A stretch of 64,000 nucleotides of DNA. Source: Thozetella sp. PMI_491. Lineage: Eukaryota; Ascomycota; Sordariomycetes; Chaetosphaeriales; Chaetosphaeriaceae. The DNA is taken from assembly GCA_021432635.1 (NCBI GenBank), contig MU270069.1, positions 409,793 to 473,792 of the forward strand, written 5' to 3'. Position 1 is the stretch's first letter. The number at the start of each line of letters is the position of its first letter. The notes below the pieces were generated by a model that was given only the letters and a program-made list of their open reading frames with translations, made no database searches and was not told the DNA's origin. This document shows, piece after piece, positions 1 through 10,586 of this stretch. The position numbers were made by a program, and so were the translations under genes.

Positions 1-275
1 CTGATGACCTATGAAAGCAGTGGCCGGTGCCCCTCATTCACAGGTCCTTTGGCAATTTTTAACCCCACCACGCACCGTTTTCCATCTTCACCACCAAACC
101 AAGCATCAACATCGCCAGCCAGCAGGCCCCAATCATTCACAGGTCCTACGACCCGTGCCTGGCGCTTCATTCCTCGCGGTCTCTCCAGTCGCGGTTTGCG
201 ACAAGCCCTCGCACCCTCCATATCCCGAAAGCTAACCCCAATTTGTCGTCATTGCCCGGCACCCGCGACCTAAAA
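1..275. promoter_or_regulatory. Upstream region of RLI1 with a 15-bp direct repeat
   Basis: This is the sequence before the RLI1 start. The 15-mer TCATTCACAGGTCCT occurs twice in direct orientation, at 34-48 and 133-147, 99 bp apart. The short open frames here have no recognisable content. It is probably promoter and 5' leader; the role of the repeat is unknown. Confidence 0.4.
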
Positions 276-3200
276 ATGGCGGACAAACTTACCCGGTATG
301 CCCCCTCAAGGAACAGCCGCCCTGATCGCTCGATACCCTCTGCGCTATGCGGCGCTCTAATTTCTTATGAATCACCCATCAAGACACCTTGTTCCTGACA
401 GACTTATAGTGTGGCTATCCTGAATAGCGACAAGGTACGGTGCAGAACTCGAACCCCACTACCCCGCGATGCGCCGAGAGCCACCCGCGACGATATGCGA
501 TCGATGTCATCCGACCAATACTGTGGCAGAGAGAAGATATGCTAATATCGCGTGTGGCCTACAGTGCAAGCCCAAGAAATGCAGGCAGGAGTGCAAGAAG
601 AGCTGTCCTGGTATGTACTGGTCTTGAATTGGCTGCGAACAGCTTGACGTTGCTGCTCTTGGCCATCAGCCTTTAGATGGCGAGTCTACACAGCAGCGAG
701 CATCAGCTTCAAAGCCAAGACACTCCTTCTCCACCAACGAGGGCAATGATGCTGACAATATGCCCCATAGTGGTTCGCTCGGGCAAGCTCTGTATCGAAG
801 TCACCCCTGATTCCCGCATCGCCTTCATCTCCGAGAGTCTCTGTAAGTAAACAAAGCCCCAACTCCCACGTCGCGCTTCGCTAATCACATCACTCGACAT
901 CAGGTATTGGATGGTATGGTTTCATACACTGTTAGATAAACTAGGCCTATTGTTCTGATCTGTCATAGTGGTATCTGTCCGAAGAAATGCCCATTCTCCG
1001 CTATTACTATCATGTATGTGTCACGGCACAGAAAGGGGTGCGAATCCATAGATTACCAATACTAACATACCCTCAGCAACCTACCCACCAACCTGGAGTC
1101 CCAGGTCACTCACCGCTATAGCGCCAACTCCTTCAAGCTCCATCGTCTGCCTATGCCCCGGCCTGGCAATGTCCTGGGTCTAGTCGGCACCAACGGTATT
1201 GGCAAGTCGACTGCGCTGAAGATTCTCTCCGGAAAGCTCAAGCCCAACCTGGGCAAGTTCGAGAACCCTCCAGACTGGGAGGACGTCATCAAATACTTCC
1301 GTGGTTCGGAACTGCAGAGTACGCATGTCGCCGGGGAAACTCGAATAGACTACCCTGCTTACCTGGCCCAGATTATTTCACCAAGCTGCTCGAAGATGAC
1401 CTCAAAGCGGTGGTCAAGCCGCAGTATGTAGACCAGATCCCCAAGGCCATCAGGTCTGCAGACAAAAGCGTGAAGGCTCTCTTGGACAGCCGCCTCTCCC
1501 TCGACAATCTTGATGAAGTTCTCGACGTTCTCGGTGAGCCTTTGCTACCTTCACCACGGGACTGTTCCACGATGCTAACATCGGAACGCAGAGCTGCGCC
1601 ACATCTACGACCGTGATGTCACCCTCCTCTCTGGTGGAGAGCTTCAGCGCTTTGCCATCGGCACGGTCTGCGTCCAGAACGCTGATGTGTAAGTACCCGC
1701 GGACCATGTTGCCCCGAGGCTTATACTCATCGAGGTTAGGTATATGTTTGATGAGCCGTCGAGTTATTTGGATGTAAAGCAGCGTCTCAGCGCCGCCAAG
1801 ATCATCCGGAGCCTGAGCAGGAGCGACAATTATATCATCGTCGTCGAGCACGATCTCAGTGTCCTGGACTATCTTTCAGATTACATCTGCGTCCTGTACG
1901 GCCAGCCCGCCGTTTATGGTGTCGTCACTCTCCCGCACTCGGTCCGTGAGGGTATCAACAGTGAGTCGAGCCACATGAGCATAGCCCTTCATGATGGGGC
2001 CCGTCTAATAAGCCGCTCTAGTCTTCCTGGATGGCCACATCCCGACTGAGAACCTTCGATTCCGCGAAGAGAGCTTGACCTTCAGGATCTCCGAGGGTAC
2101 GGAGGACTATTTGGCCGACAAGTCTCGGGCTTTCCGATACCCTGCGATGGAGAAGACGCTGGGTAACTTCCACCTCAAGATCGACGCCGGCGACTTCACG
2201 GATTCGGAGATCATCGTCATGATGGGAGAGAACGGAACCGGCAAGACCACCTTCTGCCGCCTCCTCGCAGGGGCTATCAAGCCCGATGGAACAAAGAAGG
2301 TTCCCGAGATGAAGATCAGCATGGTATTGCTTTCCCTCCGCTTCTCTCCCTTGTGTATCGCCCAGGTAACCTTGACGAGCCATCTAACCGTCGAACAGAA
2401 ACCCCAAACGATCAACCCTAAGTTTGATGGTACCGTCCGGCAGCTATTCTTCAAGGTGAGCACTTCACACTCCTAGTCACCATAACTTGGAGCCAGATCG
2501 GATGCCTAGTTGTCGTTGAAGTGGACGTCACGTGACTGCCACGACACTTCTGTTCCTGTTACAGCACAGCTAATCCTCCGATGTAGAAAATTAGGGCTGC
2601 TTTCCTCAGCCCACAGTTCCAGACTGATGTTGTCAAGCCCTTGAAGCTTGATGACTTCATTGATCAAGAAGTGAAGAACCTCTCTGGTGGTGAACTCCAG
2701 AGAGTTGCAATGTAGGCTCGATCGTTCCTCGGAACCTCACTTCCCCTTGAGGATTAAATGATTCACGCGAGGACAATCGTGCTAACAATGCCTTAGTGTT
2801 CTTTCGCTAGGAATGCCCGCTGATATCTACCTAATCGACGAGTAAGGTTTCTTCTAGAGAATGCAGCACAGCTTATGCTAACATCGTGCCCACAACTAGG
2901 CCGAGCGCTTATCTTGACAGTGAGCAGCGTATCATTGCCTCGAGGGTAATTAAGCGCTTCATCATGCACGCCAAGAAGACTGCCTTCATCGTAGAGCACG
3001 ACTTCATCATGGCTACCTATCTCGCTGATCGTGTCATTGTGTTTGACGGAGCGCCCGGTATTGATGCCCACGCCAACAAGCCCCAGTCGTAAGTGACCTT
3101 CTTGCTACCCAATTGACTGCCTAGGCAATGGCTTGTTTGAGCACTCCATTTTTAATAGAGCTGTGGTATGCTAAGATTTTCTATAGTCTCCTCACCGGCT

Positions 3201-3409
3201 GCAACACCTTCCTCAAGAACCTGGACGTCACCTTCCGCCGTGATCCGACCAACTTCCGTCCCCGTATCAACAAGCTGAACTCGCAGCTCGACCAGGAACA
3301 GAAGATGGGTGGAAACTATGTGAGTCTTTAATATTTATAGTCATATTACACTCAGCTAATATTCGACCAGTTCTTCCTCGAGGACGACGACAAGAACAAG
3401 AGCAGTTGA
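276..3409 (+). CDS. RLI1: ABC-type ribosome recycling ATPase RLI1/ABCE1
   Basis: Encodes the soluble Fe-S twin-ATPase that splits ribosomal subunits after termination and assists initiation and 40S export. I reassembled 17 exons: 276-295, 410-434, 565-610, 771-842, 904-913, 969-1013, 1077-1318, 1372-1533, 1592-1688, 1740-1960, 2022-2323, 2399-2455, 2587-2711, 2797-2841, 2900-3088, 3187-3319 and 3371-3409. They give 1830 nt, or 609 aa, almost exactly the family length. The N-terminal ferredoxin-like domain carries the full cysteine set at about residues 16, 21, 25, 29, 38, 55, 58, 61 and 65. The first nucleotide-binding domain has [21 protein letters not shown] and DEPSSYLD; the second has [22 protein letters not shown] and DEPSAYLD. 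The ATG lies in AAAATGGCG. Sixteen introns are many for a fungal gene, and exon 5 is only 10 nt. The neighbour PRP40 is convergent. Confidence 0.96.
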
Positions 3410-4981
3410 AGGGGCCATTCCTGGCAGACATAACCACAACCACATTCCTCAGTATGATGCATTGGATCATGGCGATATAGGCGTTCAAAACGGTGGGGGA
3501 GCTGGCGGCGCTCGCGGCGGTCTTGATCTTGCAGTAGAGGAGGGCGGCGGTTCTGACGACGACGATCCGGATATTTGACCACGGCGACGGCAGTCTGTCC
3601 CCTGTTGCCTGGTCCTACGAGAGCTCGGTCCCCCAAATATCTCTTTTTCTCTTGCTATTTTCCCCTCTTCGCTTACAGTTTGCTTTTGCTTCCCTCGCAA
3701 TCCCTACTACCGTCTTGGTGCTCGGGCACATCGCCGGAAGACCAAAACGATTGCACTCGTTTCCAAGGGACTTCATCCCATGTATCTTTGACAGACGAAA
3801 TGAACGTGGAGGCGGGACCAGCATCGTAGATAGAAGGGCAATGGGTCAAGCGGGCGACTGCCGTCTGCTTCGTGTCTAGCGAAGCAATGTGAGGCTGTTT
3901 AAGTATCTATAGTACAAAATCTAACCATGATGTGCCTGGAAAGGCGAAACTGGACGGCCCAAGTGAATCTAGAGGGATTCCTGGCCATCCTAGCCATTTT
4001 GGCCATGCTGTTCTTGGCCACATTCAGCTTACCAGCATCAACAGTGTAGTTATCTCTGGACAACCAAGTCGTCGCATAGAGACTATCGGATGGCCTTTAA
4101 ACCCGGTTGTAGAAACCTAACCGCAAGAAATATCTTGCTCCTAGGCTAGTCGATACGCCATGCCACTGTATCCAATCCGTACGACTTACAGCGGCGCCCC
4201 GGTTGGAGGGCTACTTCATGCAATTCGTTCTAGGGACAGGGGATCGGCATTCCAGCCATCGTTATGACATTTACTGGGAGCTGTGCAGCCGAAGATTGCA
4301 AGGACTATACCGTAGAACAGCTAATCATCATGGGTAACAGGGGGTATCGTGCTGAAATTTGCTTTTATTACTACTCAAAGGGCCCCGTGGCATGGCAGAC
4401 TGTAGTCAATTAAAAGGCTGAGGTTGATACGTACGTACGAGAATTAGGATGGACGAGGATAAACTCTTCCGCCGTCAGCAGACCCTCTGGGCCGAATCCA
4501 GCAGCAGAGTAAACGGAGGCAAAATTGTGGGAAAGATGAGGCAGGCTAGGCTCAAAGAGGAGAGGGCCAGGGATAAGAGGGCGTTGCGTGGCGGTGAGCC
4601 CGAGGAGCCAAAGGAGACCGATATCCTGTGATTTGCGCGCGGTCATCCTGCCAAACCACATCTGTCTTAGGACGGAAAGTGCAGTCCGGTACGTACTGAG
4701 GATATGAGTTGGAATCCACATTAAGGTAAGGGACCAGGGCGAGGAAAGCAGGTAGTCGTCATGGCATGCTGGGGTGAACAGCAAGGAACTGTCAGGCACA
4801 AGCAGATTTTCCCAGATCATCGGCGCCAGCCCCTACCCTCCTCGCCCCTCGGGTGCGTGCTCCCGCGTCGATCGTGCCAACCTATCTCCCGATATCTCCC
4901 CTGCCGCCTCCACGAGCAGGGAGAAAGAGGTGCCTCAATTTCGCCTTCCTCGTTCAGGGATCGACTTTGACGGGAAGATGC
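3410..4981. other. Convergent spacer between RLI1 and PRP40, no gene seen
   Basis: About 1.6 kb between two converging stop codons; it should hold both 3' UTRs. Open frames of 60-136 codons occur on both strands (for example minus 4410-4820) but show no recognisable domain. A short run around 3985-4020 contains repeated GGCCATcCTaGCCATTTTGGCCAT-like words. No RNA gene was found. Confidence 0.5.
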
Positions 4982-7766
4982 CTAATCTTCTTCGATCTCG
5001 CCTTCCTCGCTGCCGGCTCGGATACTTGGGGTCTTCTCCTTCTGCGGTGTCCTAGTACTTTGACGGGCATCACGTTGAGGGGTTCGCTCACGAGAATACT
5101 CAAGCTTCACTCTCTGTGGCTGGCGTTAGCAACATCTGTTATTCGTGCAAGACGGGCGCCTACGGAATTGACCTACCTTTGCATCCCGGGTATCGCGGCG
5201 ATCGTAGTCTTCGTCATCGCCTCGGCGTCGGCGGCCAGATGAGCTGGGTCTCTCGTCACCATAGGGGAGCTCATCGACGTCTCGCTCGATTACTCGCCTG
5301 CGATAGGACCTCTCTCGCTCCTCCTCGCGGCTCCGCCTGTCGCGATCGTAGTGATTCTGCTCTTCATGGCGAGAACGGCGATCATACTCACGATCCCGGT
5401 CGCGGTCGCGCTCCCGATCACGATCCCGGTCGCGCTCCCGGTCTCGCTCCCGATCTCGGTCTCGCTCCCGGTGGTCACGACGGTCTCGATCGCGCTCTCG
5501 GTCGCGATCACGGTCTCGCTCCCGGTCGCGGTCACGGTCGCGGTCACGGTCGCGGTCACGGTCTCGTTCGCGCTCCCGATCATAGTGTGAGTCCGATGAC
5601 CGGCGGTCTGAGAGAAGGCTTTCTGCCATGCTGGTCTTGCGGTAGTTGCGCTCACGTTCGGCAATGGCCTTGCGCCGGTCTGCCTCGTACGTATCGTGCT
5701 CCGGACTGCGGGACCTAGCCGAGCGTCCATTGCGATGAGATTTCTCACCTCTGTCTCTATCACGATGCCCAGCACGATCGCCGCGGTCACCACGGTCTCG
5801 TCGCCGACGCTCATCTTCCTCCCTGTCCTTGAGTCGCCGGATGTGCTTCTCAAAGGCACCGCGCTGGGCCTCGTCAGAAGCCAGAGCTTCAAACTCGGGC
5901 ACCTTGGCAAGACGACTCTTGACTTTCTCGTAAGTATCTTCGACAGTGATTGGAGGGTCCATACGCTTCAGATACGAACGAAGATCGTCCAGAGCGCGAC
6001 GCTGTTGACGTTCAGCCTGCTTGTCCTCTTCGGAATGTTTCGTGGTCCTCCGATCTTGGAGCTTTATACCCTAGTAGTTAGCGCCAGATCCAGTCAGTTT
6101 CACAGCGCGGGGGATCACTTACGCGTTCAAACAAGAGGACCAAGATGTCATGGTCGATGTTAGCAGTACGCCGATCCTCCTTCACCACTGCCTCAAATTC
6201 CTCGAAGGTTGTCTTTGGGGTTATCTCGAACCGTTTATCCTTCGGTAGTTTAGTAAAGAGCGCTTCCAAAGGGATCGGATGATTTCTTACCTCAATAACA
6301 TCCAGAACCTCGTTTCTGGTCCCACGAAGAGCTCGCTCCTCCTCCTCAACAACGTCCCAGAACAAATCCATGGGAGTTGACCCAGGATGCCCGATCATGG
6401 CCTTGTATCGATCGTCGTTCTCGATAAGAGGGTAAATCTGACTCCATTTAGTGCCAGCCTTGATCTTGTTGTCCTTCCGTAGCTCTTGAAGTAGAGCGAC
6501 GAAGCCATCGCGCGCTAGACGTTCTTTCCGGAGCTTCTTGTTCTTCTCTTCCTGTCGCGAGTCGTTGAAGGTGCGCTCAAGCGCCTTGACGTGGTTTTGA
6601 AACACAGTCAGAATATCATATTTACTGAGAGACTTGTACTTCTCATCCTCCTGGAAAGGCGCGGTGCTTTCGATAATGTCTTGAGCCTCCGACCACCGAG
6701 TATAGGGCTCCAAGTTGAGCTTAGGTAGTAGCTCGATCAAACCATCCATGGCGCTCTTGCGAATGGAAACCTGCTGCTCTTTGTGCGCTTTCTTCAGATC
6801 GACGATGTAGTCTTCAAATAGCTGCCGACGCTCGGCCTCGTCGTTCGTAGATCGAAAGATGGTCTCGCCCTCGATCATGGGCCGAGCCGTCTTCCAGCGA
6901 GTGTAATGCTTGATCTCGGGGTGGCTTCGCAGCATGGTCGCGAAATCAGCGCGCAGCTTGGTTAGCCTTTCTCTCGCACGCTCCTTGTCCTGGGTGATGA
7001 TGTCACGGCAGTACTTCTCGAAGGCGGCCTTCCTGTCTTTGGGGTCCTTGATGGCGCGGTATTGGGGATCCTTGACGAGGGCTCGCAGGGCTTGCTCCCA
7101 GCTCCAATCCGGCTGCACACTGCTGCGGCGGAGGAGCTTCACAAAAGCGGCTTCGGCTTCCTCTGCTGTCGCGTATTCCGGCTCGTTGCTGGCAGGCACA
7201 AACGCTTGGGCTTGGACGTTGTTACCAAAGGTAAGTTGGCGCTGTTCTCCGATGGGCTCGCGTTGGTCACGATGGTCATATGAATCGCCTCTGTATCTGT
7301 CATTATAGCCTTGCTGCTGGCCACCTACCGGAGGGGCAAAAGGCGTCGCCGGGGTCCTGCGAAAAATCAGTCAGCGCATATATTACGATCTCTGTAGAAT
7401 CGGCGGACTCACGCAGGGGTGACTGGGGAACTGGTTCCGCCTCCTAGAGCTCGCTTGTAGGCATCGGGCATTTCCCAAGAGCTTTGTTTGGTCTCGGTGT
7501 TGTACCAATATTTCCGACCTCCCTCCGCCGTATACTCTTTCCAAGGTTGGTTTGCGAGGGCGCGCTACCGAAAACCGCGTTAGCAAGGTCGCCCATATAC
7601 CAGGGAAAGTCGATATACAAACCTCGGCAGCGGACATCATATCCTCGGGCTTGGTCCATTGCGTAACCTTGGTAGCCGGGTTGTAATAGTACAAGCGACC
7701 ATCCGCAGTGCGATGCTCCTGCCAGACCGCGCCAGGCTGGGGAAACCCCCCGTTGACGCCGTTCAT
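4982..7766 (-). CDS. PRP40: U1 snRNP-associated splicing factor PRP40 (WW and FF domains)
   Basis: Nuclear splicing factor of the U1 snRNP that bridges the 5' splice site to branch-point proteins. Five exons read 7766-7623, 7564-7413, 7356-6123, 6070-5177 and 5113-4982, giving 851 aa with all junctions in frame. Two WW domains sit at the N terminus: WQEHRTADGRLYYYNP at about residue 15, then a second with WKEYTAEGGRKYWYN at about residue 56. A region of FF repeats follows at roughly 140-560 (motifs such as FVKLLRRSSVQPDWSWEQA and FVALLQELR). The C terminus is a long basic/acidic tail in which Arg alternates with Asp or Glu (DNA at about 5390-5585), then an acidic end EEGEIEED. This tail is much longer than in yeast Prp40 and resembles RD/RE-type splicing proteins. 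The gene diverges from the Trs65-like gene across 490 bp. Confidence 0.93.
5385..5585 (-). repeat. In-frame tandem repeat coding an Arg-Asp/Glu tail in PRP40
   Basis: On the coding strand, units close to GACCGCGACCGT or CGGGAGCGAGAC recur, giving dozens of alternating Arg and Asp/Glu residues. The period is 6-12 bp and the sequence is imperfect, as expected of a coding microsatellite that can expand or contract. It also opens a long artefactual frame on the opposite strand (5116-5718). Confidence 0.85.
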
Positions 7767-8256
7767 TGTCGCGTGAGGATGGCGATCGCGCCTCTTTCAG
7801 CGTCGGCAGCTGGCGAAGAGGAGAAAAAGGGGAAGGAGGGAAAAACGAGATGAACAAAGCGCCGAAGTGAACGCGGAAGACCTCTGAGCTTGCGCACTTG
7901 CTAATCGCAGAGTGCCGGCGTAGATTCGAGGCTGAGCGAATTGTGAGGGCTGGGAGTCGAGGTATATGCAAACCAAACAAAGATCTGGAGGCTCAGAATT
8001 TTAGCCAGGAGAAAGAATCGCGAGGGTGGACCCACTCTAATTGAGTCGTGGTGGATCGCCAATACCAGTTGGGGCCGGCCCGCTAATGTCAACGCCCGTT
8101 TCCTATAGAGCTTCCAAACAAGCCCGTGCTCGATGGCATCAAGCCTCCCCTTTGGCGAAGGCAACGGATCACTCAAGGATCCAATACCGCTACGATCTTC
8201 GCTCCCTCCGCACGCATCAATAATGTTTTAGGCGAAACAGCTGCCACCGCCTCGAA
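7767..8256. promoter_or_regulatory. Divergent promoter region PRP40 / Trs65-like
   Basis: A 490 bp spacer separates the two divergent start codons, so it must hold both promoters and 5' leaders. An A/G-rich run at about 7815-7855 lies just upstream of PRP40. No TATA box or defined factor site could be assigned with confidence. Confidence 0.6.
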
Positions 8257-10157
8257 ATGGCAGCCCCCGATCCGCCGAGTTCCGACGATAGGGACCTAGA
8301 CCAGCAGTTCCTTGAGCATGCCTACCTCACCTACATTTTGCCCTTTGCCACCGACTTCAAGCTCGAGAAGGACCTGGGGCACGCCGACGAGCCCGCCCAG
8401 TCCCTGTTTGATTCCATAGAGCAGCGGGAATGGTTATTCTTTGGTATGAGGTTCGCGCTCTTGTCCTACGCTTCCCTCTCAAATGCTAACGCCGCTCCGC
8501 AGATGAAACGGTCGATGTCTACCTGATTCTTCGGGCACCCTATGCGGAAGAGCACATACTAGGATCATGTTTCAGGCGACTTTCTATCACCCTAGAGGCG
8601 CAGGTGGTTAACAGCCATGCGCCCGACCGCGATAGCCCTCCCGCCCAGGAGACGATATACACTGGGACAGTCAAGGACCTTGAAGATCCGTTTGTCTTAG
8701 TAGATGAGACGGATGCGGGGACAGATACGGAGGAGAGTGGCATATCTGGTGGCAGAATACGCTATGTTTACGCGATATGGAAGCTTCCAGTGTTCCTCGC
8801 CCGCCCAAGGATCAGACTCCAGAGCCCCTATGTCATCTTCCTGGCTTCAGCCAGCTTCAGGCCGCCCGAATTAGGCCGGCCCGGGTTGCTGCAGAACGGA
8901 TACTTGCAGAGTCGGGCACCCCCAGGCATGAATCTGCTAGAATCATTCAGCTTGGATCCGGCGCTAGGGGGCATCAAGCCAAGGCTCTCGGCCATGAGAG
9001 TCTCGCGTGTTGCCCCGGTATCGCAATCTAAAGAGCAAGCCTGGCCGATCGAGGGCCTACAGAGCCTCAAGCTGAAAGTCTATCCCGTCGTGCACACCAG
9101 GGTTCGGTTTTCGCGACCTAATTTATCACCTCCGAGCCCGGCCCTGATCGCCCTCCTCGAGGTCGACTTTACTCCTTTCTTCGACTGCGAGGTGACTCTC
9201 AACGATATCAGCCTCGCCATCAACAACGGCACCGTCGAGGATCTCAACGTGCAGGAGGGCATGGGCCTTCCCCTCCGGTGCGTCGCGCACGACCACGTCA
9301 CCTTCCTCTACCGCCTCGCTCCCGAGCAGCTAGACGTCGTGAGCAAGAGTCCAGCACGTGACCTCGAGATCACCATCGACGTGACGGCGTTTGTACGCCC
9401 AGACGGGCCACACGCCTGCATGCCGAAGCTGTCTATGTCCTGGACGACCGCGCTCGACTTCACACTCCCTGTCAACCCTGGCTTTGGTCAGCCCATTACC
9501 CAACCGATGCAGCGCTCCCACCGCCCTAGCCAGCTGTCCATCGGCGGCGGAGCGGATGCCCAGTCACTCGTGTCACCGTCGGTGATTCGGCCAGATGCGC
9601 TTCCTTCGCTCGAGGCCGCCACGCGCCCCGTAGAAGCCACGCTTCCGGAATTCGGCATCACCATGACTTTTACCGGTCCGGACAAGGCCGTGCGCATCGG
9701 CGAAGAGTTCGCCTGGAGCGTCTTTGTCGTCAACCGCAGCAAGCCTGACGCTGCTGGAAGCCATCCTGCTGCAGTTCCTGCGTTGTCGCGCAAGCTCGCG
9801 TTAGTGGTCATTCCGAAACGCCGTCGCAATGACTTGCGGGTGATGAGACCTCCTTCGACAGCCGGGGCTGGTTCGAAGCGCGATCCGCTCGTGGCAGATG
9901 CGGTTCTAGACGAGAATGTAGTGCATGCCATGCAACGCAGCAGCGTAGTGGACAACACCGACATTGTTTGCCTATCCGCAGACGTGCGGGTCGGCCCCTT
10001 GGCGCCGAATGCATGCGCCGTTGTGCAGCTACGCTTCCTAGCTCTGCAAGGGGGCATAGTCGGCATCGAGGCCGTACGCGTGGTAGATTTAACAAGCCAA
10101 GAGCACGTAGATGTCAGGGATTTACCTGTAGTAGTTGTCGGGGGCAAGGATGACTAG
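8257..10157 (+). CDS. TRS65: TRAPPII complex subunit, Trs65-like
   Basis: Probable subunit of TRAPPII, the Golgi tethering complex that activates Ypt31/Rab11-type GTPases. Two exons, 8257-8443 and 8503-10157, give 613 aa. The 59-nt intron starts GTATGA, has a GCTAAC branch site and ends CGCAG. The assignment rests on the overall pattern typical of fungal Trs65 proteins: a conserved N terminus (FLEHAYLTYILPFATDF), a central variable region and C-terminal beta-rich segments containing VNRSKPD and LALVVIPKRRRND, ending VGPLAPNACAVVQLRFLAL. No membrane segment or catalytic motif is visible, as expected for a tether subunit. The length is close to yeast Trs65 (about 560 aa). The start is the first ATG of the frame, in GAAATGGCA. 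The gene converges with SLD3; there is some uncertainty because the family diverges rapidly. Confidence 0.82.
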
Positions 10158-10586
10158 CGAGGCAGATCGCTTGTCGGGGGGCCCCTAAACAAAGGGCCGT
10201 ATTGCTTGCAGGCCCAATAAAAGGAGACCACCTAGATACCACGGGAGTTTCTGTCTTTCCCCCCCCCGAATTCGTGTTCATGGGTACGGCATATCTTCTA
10301 TTTAATGAGGCAGTGCAAGTACTTCTATACAGCTGATTCGTTGACACTGTTTCACCGGCCTCCTGTCTATGGTGCGGCTAACCTTAAACGCCTCGCAACT
10401 TTCTGGTTCATATCCATGCCATGCAATAACACTATCCATCAACCCATGCGTTCATTAAGACTGTTCCCTGCTTTTGCCGTCGTCTGAAGCCTGCTCCCCC
10501 TAGTCACAGGAGCTCCTCTATGCAAATTCCAGCCTTTCCACCATTCGTAAATACACTCAACAAGGTGCATGAGAGGTCATTCCAAG
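10158..10586. other. Convergent spacer Trs65-like / SLD3
   Basis: The 429 bp between two converging stops is presumably both 3' UTRs. GGGCCC- and GGCCC-rich words near 10178-10215 could fold into a short hairpin. No gene was seen. Confidence 0.5.

Noticed and set aside
435-564. Reverse T-arm-like CTCGAACCCC inside an RLI1 intron
   Set aside because: The T-stem does not pair and no tRNA fold fits the intron.
4410-4820. 136-codon minus-strand frame after PRP40
   Set aside because: Lies in the convergent 3' spacer, has no recognisable domain, and stop-free length is unremarkable here.
5116-5718. 200-codon plus-strand frame rich in Gly, His, Arg and Pro
   Set aside because: It is the antisense of the PRP40 Arg-Asp/Glu repeat; the repeat keeps several frames open.
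9488-10147. 219-codon minus-strand frame inside the Trs65-like gene
   Set aside because: Antisense shadow of a GC-rich coding exon with Thr/Ser/Arg bias and no motif.
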